Of a stretch of DNA of 64,000 bases, positions 7,901 through 15,800 are shown piece after piece. The stretch is taken from assembly GCF_009176545.1 (NCBI RefSeq), contig NZ_VTOJ01000002.1:744001-808000 (forward strand), read 5' to 3'. Under the pieces are notes generated by a model. The model was not told the origin of the DNA. It saw only the letters and a list, made by a program, of their open reading frames with translations, and searched no databases. Every line of letters starts with the position of its first letter. Position 1 is the stretch's first letter. The stretch is from Salinigranum salinum (lineage in GTDB: Archaea; Halobacteriota; Halobacteria; Halobacteriales; Haloferacaceae). A program made the translations under genes and the position numbers.

Positions 7901-9577
7901 GTGCCCGAAACAGGCGATCTCCCCGAGCTACCGCGGTTCTCGCGACCGATCGGGCTCACGGGGCACCTCCCCGAACCGGGAGCTGCCACGGTGGGTCCGG
8001 CCAGAGCGATCAGTCTGCTCGGGCCCTTCGCCGGCGTGCTCGCGCTCCGCTCCGGCGAGCGGTCCGGAGCCTGGGGAGGGCCTTCTCTCTCGTACCTCGG
8101 GCTCCACCCCTGGATCGTTCAGCACGTCACGAACGAGGCCGCAGCCGGCCGGCGAAACGAGACGACCGACGGCGACGAACCCCCCGGTGACTCCGCAGCC
8201 GACGAGTCGACGACGGCGGGAGCCGAGCACGTCACGGTCAGAGAGGTTCTTCGGCGCGGCGGCGACCTGACACGGACTGGGCACGCCCACGTCGTCCGGC
8301 CTGCTGGGCGGTCATCGTCCGACGCCACGGCCGGGAGCCGCGAGGCGTCCGGGCGGGTGTCGGAGTGGACCGACGCGGGCGAACGAAGCGCCGGACAGTG
8401 GCTCGACCGTCGGGGCGGCCGCGCGGGCGTCCCGGGCGGGGGGGTCGATGCACGCGACGCGACAGAGCGGCGTGGGTCGCTCGGTCGGACCGGAGCGAGC
8501 GAAGTGGGAGGTGGGAGCGAACCAGCAGGCGGGAACGAAGCGGTCGAGGGAGGTGACGCGGCCGACGACCGCGTCGGTCCGGACGAACGCGAGGCCGCGG
8601 CGGTCGGACGGCCGGGCTCGGGCGACGAGGAGCACCCGGGCGGCCGGGAGAGACAGACGGACGAGAGAGCGGTTCGGGCTCGCTGGTCCCCCCGCCGGCG
8701 ACTCGACCCGCGACCGACGCTGCGCGTGAGAGAACTCACGACGACCACGCCCCGGTCGAGACGACCGTCGCGGCCTCACCGGGGGGCGGACCACGACGCC
8801 GACGGCGGGGCGAACGCCGCGAGATCGACCGAGGTCGCCGCCCGTCACGGTCGGTCGAACGCCCCGGCCGGCGAGGTGAGAGCCGACAGCGCGCTTGCCA
8901 CCACTGCAGGAGCGGACGAGGACCGAGCTCGGACTCACGTAGGAGGCGAATCCCGGGGGGCAGGAGACGAACCTCCACAACCCCGGAGTCGGACGGACGC
9001 GACTGAACCACGGCGGCCGACCCGTGGGCCAGCAGCCGCACCCCCGGGCGTGGACCGATCCGACGGTGAGGACCGGAGGGGACGGGACAGCCGGACGGAG
9101 CGCTCCCGCGCGACGGAGTCGCTGTCCGTCCGCCGGCCGACCGGACGACGGGCCGACGACGGATCCGAAGTACCGTCGGAGCGACGGATACAACCGGATT
9201 CGACGAAGACGGCGAACGCGCCGGCTCGCCGGTCGGAACCCACCGCCGGCGTGCCGACCGATTACCCCCGGTTGGTCGTCGACACGGCGTCGGCCACCCG
9301 GGACAGGACGTCGTCCCGAGAGGGATCCTCGTCGCAGAACGAGACGGCGGCACGGAACGGAACGACCGGCCGGCGGGACGACCGGCCAGGTACCGACCGC
9401 AGGACGTCGGCGACGGCGCGCGGTCGTCGACCCGGACACCCCGGGGACGCGAACGAGACGCGTGCACCGACCAGCGTCATCCCGGAACGGGGGGTCGAAC
9501 TCGAGCGGCTCGTCGACCGACTCTACCGGGAACTCGAGCGAAAGAGCCGTATCGAACGGGAACGGATGGGAAGTTGA
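7901..9577 (+). CDS. Long disordered eCIS protein with conserved C-terminal helix
   Basis: A 558-residue protein from a GTG start five bases after GGGAGGT. About residues 1-85 look ordered (PELPRFSRPIGLTGH, then YLGLHPWIVQHVTNEAAAG). Residues about 90-520 are a low-complexity Arg/Asp/Gly/Thr/Ser region. The last 25 residues form an amphipathic helix, RLVDRLYRELERKSRIERER. Other eCIS loci, from memory, have a similar gene before the LysM gene: variable disordered middle and a conserved LYRELERK-type end. It could act as a length ruler, scaffold or tape-measure substitute, since no other tape measure is evident here. I do not recognise a named family. Confidence 0.72.
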   Translation: MPETGDLPELPRFSRPIGLTGHLPEPGAATVGPARAISLLGPFAGVLALRSGERSGAWGGPSLSYLGLHPWIVQHVTNEAAAGRRNETTDGDEPPGDSAADESTTAGAEHVTVREVLRRGGDLTRTGHAHVVRPAGRSSSDATAGSREASGRVSEWTDAGERSAGQWLDRRGGRAGVPGGGVDARDATERRGSLGRTGASEVGGGSEPAGGNEAVEGGDAADDRVGPDEREAAAVGRPGSGDEEHPGGRERQTDERAVRARWSPRRRLDPRPTLRVRELTTTTPRSRRPSRPHRGADHDADGGANAARSTEVAARHGRSNAPAGEVRADSALATTAGADEDRARTHVGGESRGAGDEPPQPRSRTDATEPRRPTRGPAAAPPGVDRSDGEDRRGRDSRTERSRATESLSVRRPTGRRADDGSEVPSERRIQPDSTKTANAPARRSEPTAGVPTDYPRLVVDTASATRDRTSSREGSSSQNETAARNGTTGRRDDRPGTDRRTSATARGRRPGHPGDANETRAPTSVIPERGVELERLVDRLYRELERKSRIERERMGS

Positions 9578-9578
9578 C

Positions 9579-9722
9579 ATGATATTCGACACGAACCCGC
9601 GGGCCGGAGACGGGTCGGCGAACAGGAGATGGAACGGACGGGCACGGTCCACCACCCCGATGGGATGGGAGGTCGGTGCCGTGAGGAGAACACCGGAAGC
9701 GACACCACGGCGGGTGGCCTGA
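9579..9722 (+). CDS. Possible 47-residue peptide between disordered and LysM genes
   Basis: ATG 9579 lies one base after the upstream TGA, and the frame ends at TGA 9720-9722, one base before ATG 9724. The peptide starts MIFDTNPRAGDGSANRRW and is basic and Trp-containing, with no recognised domain. The tight stop-start spacing on both sides fits translational coupling. A small gene (Afp6-like) sits at this place in some eCIS operons, but no sequence resemblance is evident. Confidence 0.4.
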   Translation: MIFDTNPRAGDGSANRRWNGRARSTTPMGWEVGAVRRTPEATPRRVA

Positions 9723-9723
9723 G

Positions 9724-10389
9724 ATGGGCGCACGAGCCACGGGGTCGAAGCTGCAGGACGCCGTGATACAGGTGCTCGACGCCAGCGGTGACCCGGTCAG
9801 CGGCGCGGAGATCCCGGTCGCGTTCAAGCCCACGGACTACAGTCTGACCCGGAGCGTCACGTACGGGAGCCAGAGCCTCCCCGGAAACCGGACGCCCGTG
9901 ACCCAGTTCGTCAGCGGCGAGGCGGACACGCTGACGATGGAGCTGTTCTTCGACACGTTCGAGACGGGGACCGACGTCAGGGAGCAGACCGACCGGATCG
10001 ACGGCCTCCTCGCGGTCGACGCCGAACTGCACGCCCCGCCGACCTGCCGGTTCGTCTGGGGGAGCCTCAACTTCCGGTCCGTCGTTGAGTCCGCGAACAA
10101 GTCGTTCACGATGTTCCTCGACGACGGGACGCCGGTGCGGGCCCGCGTCGACGTGACGTTCCGGGAGTACGCTCCGCCCGGCGACGAACAGGCGGCCCGG
10201 CCGCGGCAGTCGGCCGACCGGACGAAGCGCTGGCGGGTGACGGAGGGCGACACGCTCTGGTCGATCGCCGCGAGCGAGTACGGCGATCCGACGAAGTGGC
10301 GGGTCGTCGCGACGGCGAACGGGATCGAGAACCCGCGCACGCTGACGATCGGGGTGGAGTTGACGCTCCCGCCGCTGGGGTCGCCGTGA
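9724..10389 (+). CDS. LysM-containing baseplate/tube-initiator protein (Afp7/gp53-like)
   Basis: A 221-residue protein. The N-terminal domain (about 8-155) fits the family that links tube and baseplate: PVAFKPTDYSLTRSVTYG and a DTLTMELFFDTFE stretch. A C-terminal LysM domain (about 168-217) contains WRVTEGDTLWSIAASEYGD and NGIENPRTLTIGVELTLP. In Afp and PVC the equivalent protein sits at the tube-baseplate junction, and its LysM is structural. Haloarchaea lack murein, so peptidoglycan binding is unlikely here. Its TGA overlaps the GTG of the hub gene (GTGA). Confidence 0.9.
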   Translation: MGARATGSKLQDAVIQVLDASGDPVSGAEIPVAFKPTDYSLTRSVTYGSQSLPGNRTPVTQFVSGEADTLTMELFFDTFETGTDVREQTDRIDGLLAVDAELHAPPTCRFVWGSLNFRSVVESANKSFTMFLDDGTPVRARVDVTFREYAPPGDEQAARPRQSADRTKRWRVTEGDTLWSIAASEYGDPTKWRVVATANGIENPRTLTIGVELTLPPLGSP

Positions 10390-11414
10390 GCCTCGCGGCG
10401 TTCGGGGAGAAGTACCGGGGCTTCTACACCCCCCGGTTCACCGTCGGCGTCGGATCGACGACGTTCACGGAGTCGAGCGGGGTGATCTCCGACCTGTCGG
10501 TCGACACGGCCGTCGACAGGGCCGACCGTGCGTCGTTCACGCTGAACTACCCGTTCGACCACGAGACCGGCGAGTTCGACGGCCTGGACTGGACGGCGTT
10601 CGAGCCCGGGGTCGACCTCGCCGTGTCGATGGGGTACGCCGACGAACTCGAACCGCTGTTCGTAGGACGGATCCAGTCGGTCGAGCCGACGTTCCCGTCG
10701 GGTGAGGGACCGACCGTGAGAGTGAGCGGCTACGGGTTGATCCACGAGATGACGCGCGGCACCAGGTCGCGCTCGTGGGACGACGCGACCGACAGCGACG
10801 TCGCGCGCGAGATCGCGTCGGACCACGGCTTCACCGACCTGACGGTCGAGTCGACCGACCTCGAACGGCCGAAGATCATCCAGCAGGGACAGAGCGACTA
10901 CAGCTTCCTCGAGGGACTGGCCGAGCGGAACTACTTCGAGCTGTTCGCGCGACGGGACGCCTTCGAGTTCGGTCCGCCCAGACAGCGGAGCGAGCCGATC
11001 GCCACACTGCGGTACGGCGAGTCGCTCGACTCGTTCTCGCCGACGATCAACCGAGCCGAGCAGGTCGGCACGGTCGTGGTCAGAGGGTGGGATCCGGCGA
11101 CGCGGGAGCCGATCGTCGGACGCGCGGAGCACGGGGAGTCGTCCGCGGCTGGAACGCGCGTGCTGGAGATCCCCGTCGGCTCGACCGAGGAGGCCAACCG
11201 GATCGCCGAGGCCGACCTGAACCGGACGCTCCAGGGCGAAGTCGAGGGGAGCGCCGAGACCGTCGGTCTCCCCGAGATCCAGGCAGGCGAGTGGGTGCGA
11301 CTCGAGGGCACCGGCGAGCGGTTCACCGGCAACTACTACGTGGAGAGTGCGACCCACACGCTGGGTGCCAGTGGCTACCGGACCACGTTCCAGATCACGG
11401 AGACACCGACATGA
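10386..11414 (+). CDS. Spike hub protein (gp27/late-control-D-like; N-terminal half of Afp8)
   Basis: A 342-residue protein read from GTG 10386. It matches the gp27-like part of VgrG: FYTPRFTVGVGSTTFTESSG at the start, LEPLFVGRIQSVEPTFPSGE, a DSDVAREIASDHGF helix and QSDYSFLEGLAERNYFELFA. The hub binds the tube above and the trimeric spike below. In Afp8, Pvc8 and VgrG, hub and spike are one chain; here the spike is the next gene, overlapping by ATGA. A stoichiometric complex is expected from the coupling. The frame is open upstream, but GTG 10386 fits the family N-terminus best. Confidence 0.9.
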   Translation: MSLAAFGEKYRGFYTPRFTVGVGSTTFTESSGVISDLSVDTAVDRADRASFTLNYPFDHETGEFDGLDWTAFEPGVDLAVSMGYADELEPLFVGRIQSVEPTFPSGEGPTVRVSGYGLIHEMTRGTRSRSWDDATDSDVAREIASDHGFTDLTVESTDLERPKIIQQGQSDYSFLEGLAERNYFELFARRDAFEFGPPRQRSEPIATLRYGESLDSFSPTINRAEQVGTVVVRGWDPATREPIVGRAEHGESSAAGTRVLEIPVGSTEEANRIAEADLNRTLQGEVEGSAETVGLPEIQAGEWVRLEGTGERFTGNYYVESATHTLGASGYRTTFQITETPT

Positions 11415-12040
11415 GCGCCCCGGGCGGGTTCGGACGGACGGGCTCGATCCCCGGCGTCGCCGTGGCGATCGTGACCGACAACGAGGACCCCGAGGGGATG
11501 GGCCGGGTGCGGGTGACCTATCCGTGGCGGGACGCCGACGACGAGAGCCACTGGGCGCGGATCGCGACCCCGATGGCGGGCGGCGGGATGGGCGCGTACT
11601 TCCTGCCCGAGGTCGACGACGAGGTCCTGGTCGCGTTCGAGAACGGCGACATCCACTACCCGTACGTCGTCGGGAGCCTGTGGAACGGAACGGACGCACC
11701 CCCAGCGGACAACGCCGACGGGAAGAACGACGTGCGGCTGATCCGCTCGCGGAGCGGCCACGAGATCGTCCTGAACGACTCCGACAGCGAGGGGAGAGTC
11801 GAGATCACGACCGCCGGCGGCCACACGATCGTCCTCGACGACAGCTCGGGGAGCGAGACGGTCGAGATCGCGGACGCGGGTGGCAACGCGATCACGCTCG
11901 ACACACAGGGCCTGTCGATCACGGGGGCGTCGAAGGTCAGCATCTCGGCCCCGATGCTCGAATTCAAAGGCGACGGCAACGTGAGTGTCGAGGCTTCCGG
12001 TATCCTAACACTTAAGGGTTCGTTAGTGAAGATTAACTAA
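11411..12040 (+). CDS. Baseplate spike protein (gp5/gpV OB-fold plus beta-helix)
   Basis: A 209-residue protein starting at ATG 11411 inside the hub stop (ATGA). Residues about 12-95 are the OB-fold Phage_base_V domain: GVAVAIVTDNEDPEGMGRVR, VTYPWRD, FLPEVDDEVLVAFENGDI. Residues about 105-205 are short repeated strands with HEIVLND, HTIVLDD and NAITLDT patterns that build the triangular beta-helix needle capped by the PAAR protein. Together with the preceding gene it makes a complete VgrG-like complex from two chains. The last 40 bases are notably AT-rich. Confidence 0.9.
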   Translation: MSAPGGFGRTGSIPGVAVAIVTDNEDPEGMGRVRVTYPWRDADDESHWARIATPMAGGGMGAYFLPEVDDEVLVAFENGDIHYPYVVGSLWNGTDAPPADNADGKNDVRLIRSRSGHEIVLNDSDSEGRVEITTAGGHTIVLDDSSGSETVEIADAGGNAITLDTQGLSITGASKVSISAPMLEFKGDGNVSVEASGILTLKGSLVKIN

Positions 12041-12049
12041 GGTGATCGA

Positions 12050-12340
12050 GTGCCACCAGCAGCACGCGTGTTAGATCCGACGTCGCACGGAAGCCCACTC
12101 GCCGGTGCGGGGAGTCCGACCGTCCTGATCGGCGGGATGCCCGCCTGGCGGGTCGGCGTCGACGTACACGTGTGCCCGCTCGTCACGGGGACCGTCCCAC
12201 ACGTCGGGGGATCGGTCGCCGTGGGGAGCACCAGCGTACTGATCAACAACGTGCCAGCGGCGCGGCAGGGCGACGTCGTCGTCGAGAGCGGACCCCCGAA
12301 CACGATCGCTGGCGGCTGTCCGAGCGTCCTCATCGGGTGA
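12050..12340 (+). CDS. PAAR-domain spike tip
   Basis: A 96-residue PAAR protein that sharpens the spike. It shows ARVLDPTSHGSPLAGAGSPT, GTSVLIN-like turns and a GPPNTIAGGCPSVLIG end, with His13 and the late Cys as likely zinc ligands. The GTG start is preceded by AGGTGATC, complementary to the 16S rRNA 3' end. There is no C-terminal extension, so this tip carries no fused effector. Confidence 0.9.
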   Translation: MPPAARVLDPTSHGSPLAGAGSPTVLIGGMPAWRVGVDVHVCPLVTGTVPHVGGSVAVGSTSVLINNVPAARQGDVVVESGPPNTIAGGCPSVLIG

Positions 12341-12437
12341 CGCTCGGCCGGAGACGGACGCGGACGCGTCGGCGGGGCGGACGACCCCCGTCGGTCGGTG
12401 GCGTTCGACGGCGGACCCGACAGGCTGGAGTACCTAC

Positions 12438-12827
12438 ATGCAACGTGATTTCCTCGGAACGGGGTGGAGCTTTCCGGTCGAGCCGGACGCCACGGGCGAC
12501 GTCGAACTGTCGTCGGGCGAGGCCGACGTCGCGGAGTCGATCTGGATCGTCCTCGGCACGGCCAAGGGCGAGCGGACCATGCGACCCGACTTCGGCTGCG
12601 GGATCCACGACTACGTGTTCGCGACGGTCAACACGACGACGCTGAACCTGATCGAGACGAGCGTCCGGGAGGCGCTGATCAGGTGGGAGCCGCGGATCGA
12701 GGTGCAGAACGTCGAGATCAGGACCGACGAGATCCGGACGGGGAAGCTCCTCGTCGACATCGACTACCGGATCAGGAACAGCAACACCGAGGCCAACCTG
12801 GTGTACCCGTTCTACCTGGAGGAGTGA
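12438..12827 (+). CDS. Baseplate wedge protein (GPW/gp25 family)
   Basis: A 129-residue gp25/Afp9-like protein. It has GTGWSFPVEPDATGDVELSS at the N-terminus, the family segment IVLGTAKGERTMRPDFGCGI with the EXXR-like ER pair, and IRNSNTEANLVYPFYL at the end. gp25 contacts the sheath and the J-like proteins and helps trigger contraction. A 97-base gap precedes it; the J-like gene begins four bases after its stop. Confidence 0.94.
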   Translation: MQRDFLGTGWSFPVEPDATGDVELSSGEADVAESIWIVLGTAKGERTMRPDFGCGIHDYVFATVNTTTLNLIETSVREALIRWEPRIEVQNVEIRTDEIRTGKLLVDIDYRIRNSNTEANLVYPFYLEE

Positions 12828-12831
12828 GTCG

Positions 12832-15800
12832 GTGGCGAGCAACGAGCCGGTCGTCGACGGGCGGGAGAGCGAGGAACTGCTCGAACGGAGCCGGCGGATC
12901 GCGCCGTTCTACACGACCGAGTGGGATCCCGACGCCGAGGACGCCGGGAGCGTCCTCCTCGAGATCGTCTCGCGGATGGCGGCCGACGTGGTCGACCGCC
13001 TCGACCGGGTGCCCGAGAAACACCGCGTCTCCTTCTTCGACACCCTCGGCTTCGGCAGGCAGCCGCCACAGCCGTCGCGGGTGCCGCTGGTGGTCCGCGT
13101 CGCCGAGAACGTCGGCGAGAACGTGCCGATCCCGGCGGGGACGCAGGCGGTGGCAGAGGCCACGGAGACGACGCCGGAGACGACGTTCGAGGTAGTCCCC
13201 GAGGGCGGGTTCGAGGCGACGCCGGCGACGATCGAGCGGGTGTACAGCGTCGATCCGGCTGCCGATCGGATCGTCGAACACTGGACCGCGCTCCAGTCGG
13301 GATCGACGAGCGAGCTGTTCGACGGGACGAACCTGCAGGAACACGCGCTCTACCTGGCCCACGGCGATCTCCTCACGCTGAACCCCGGGTCGACGATCCA
13401 GGTGACGGTCCGGACGGACGCGAGCGAGGCCGTCCTGTCGACCCTCCTCTGGTCGTACTACGGGACGGGCGGCGACACGGCGCCCGGGGAGGGCTGGCAC
13501 GAGTTCGAGCACACGTGGCGCGACGACTCCGACGGAACGGGGTCCGTGGTCGAACTCACCCTCCCGGCGACCGGCGAACTCGTCGAGACGACCGTCGACG
13601 GGACAGAGAGCCGGTGGCTCCGCGTCGCGACGCCCGCGGTCGTCGACGCCGACGAACTGACCGACCACTTCGGCGTCGCCATCGACGACGTCGCGCTCGG
13701 CACCGGCCCGGACCGACTCGATCCCGACGACCTGCTCGCGAACGACGTCCCGCTGCCGACCGACGAGAGCGACGACTTGCTGGTCCCGCTCGGTGAGACG
13801 CCGAGGGTCCTCGACGCCTGCTACCTCGGCTCCGCGGAGGCGCTGACGAAGAAGGGGGCGGCGGTCGCGGTGACGTTCGTCGGCGTGCCCGCGGTGGTGT
13901 TCGTGGACCAGGAGATCGACGGTCCCACCGTATCGGTCCAGTCCGCGACGCTCCCACACGGTGGGTTCGTCGCGGTCTACGACACGTCGGCGGGCGCGGA
14001 GCCGTCCCCGGAGACCCTGCTCGGCGTCACGAGCCACCTCGACGCGGGAACACACGACGACGTCGCGGTGTCGTTGTCCGACCCGACCGACACCGCCGTC
14101 GACTGGTCGACGCTCGAGACCGAACGCCGGTTCACCGTACGACTCCACCGCGACACCGACGGGGACGAGGTGTCCGACGCCACCACCGACGGCGACGACG
14201 GGAGCGCGCTCGGCGAGCCGTACCGGATCGACGGGGAGGTGGTGTCGGCGACGGCCACGGTGCGTTCCGGTAGCGACGGGCCGGAGCCGACGGTCACGTT
14301 CCGGCCCCAGCGCTCCGACGGGACGACCGTCACCGTCGAGACCGTGGTGCTCGCCGAGGCCGGATTCGTCGCCGTCTCCGAGGGCGCGCCGACCGAAGCG
14401 ACCGAGCCGACGGACGTCGTCGGCGTCTCGACGCCCCTCGACGCGGGGAGCCACCGGGACGTCGAGATCACGCTGTTCGACGTGCCCGGCGGGACGTTCG
14501 ACCGGTCGACGCTCGCGGCGAGCGAGACGCTGACCGCGCGGCTCCACCGCGACACCGACGGCGACGGCGTCTTCGACTACCTCGCGTCGGAGGGGTCGGA
14601 AGACGGACCGTACACCGACGACGCCGGCGACGACGTGGCCGACAGCGCGGTCGTGACCGTCGAGGAACTGCCCGAACCGGGGCTCTCCTGGGAGTACTGG
14701 GACGGTGACGCCTGGTCGCGGATCGACGGTCTCGACGACGGGACGGACCGACTGCGGTCCCCCGGACGGGTCGCGTTCACCGTCCCGGACGATCTCGCGC
14801 CGACCACGGTCGCCGGTCACGAGGGCCACTGGATCCGCGCCCGCCTGGTGAGCGGCGAGTACGTCCGAGTGACGTACGAGGAGACCGACGACGGCGACCT
14901 CCTGACGCGAACGGTCTCGGGCGAGCCACCGCGCTTCGGGCACGTCTCGCTGCGCTACGAGCAACGGACGCCGCCACGACACCTCCGGACGCACAACAAC
15001 CTGGCCTGGGTCGATCCGCAACCAGGCGGATCGCCGGGTGAGGGGACGGGGGGCGACGGGACGGGGAGTGGAGCCACCACGGGTACCGACGGTATCGGTC
15101 GGCTCACCCCGTTCGTCCGGCTCCCCGACCGGACACAGGCGCTCTACGTCGGGACGGACCGCCCGCTCGAGGACGGACCGATCACGCTGCTGGTCACGCG
15201 AACCGACGTCGAGTACGCCGACGGCTTCCACCCGCGGATCCGGTGGGAGTACCGCACCGCCGACGCCGGAGGCGCGGGGGAAGCGGCGACCGACGAGTGG
15301 CTTCGGCTCGACGCGCAGGACGGCACGGAGGGCCTGACCGAGCGGGGGATCGTGCGGCTGGTCTTCCCCGAGGCGACCCCCGCGACGACGCTGTTCGATC
15401 ACGACGCACACTGGATCCGCGCCCGGGTGACCGGCACCGAGTTCACGACGGGGACGGCGGACGGTACGGGGACGTCGTCGGGGGCGTCGGGCTCGTCAGT
15501 GTCGACGGCGACCACGTCGGCCTCGTCGGGATCGTCACCGGCGTCGGTATCGACGACGGCGACGACGGCGACGACCCCCGTGGCGATCACGGCCGTCGAC
15601 CCCCTGCGAGGTCGGGTCGTGGTCGAGAACCGCGGCGAGGCGGTCGTCGATCTCGGTGGACACCGGCTGACGTTCGCGTGCGTCTCCCCCGACGTCCGGC
15701 CCGGCGTGTTCCCGGACGGGACCACGGTCGGTCCCGGGCAGTCGCTCGTCGTCGGGGTGGGCGGCGACTCCTCCGATGCGGGGTCGTCGACAGGGGTCGA

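Noticed and set aside
8312..9733. Minus-strand frame opposite the disordered protein
   Set aside because: It is Arg/Pro/Ser-rich without any motif. The plus-strand frame has a good Shine-Dalgarno site, an ordered start and a conserved-looking C-terminal helix.
10405..11420. Frameshift explaining the separate hub and spike genes
   Set aside because: The two frames meet at a clean ATGA overlap with a normal spike N-terminus, like other coupled junctions in this operon.
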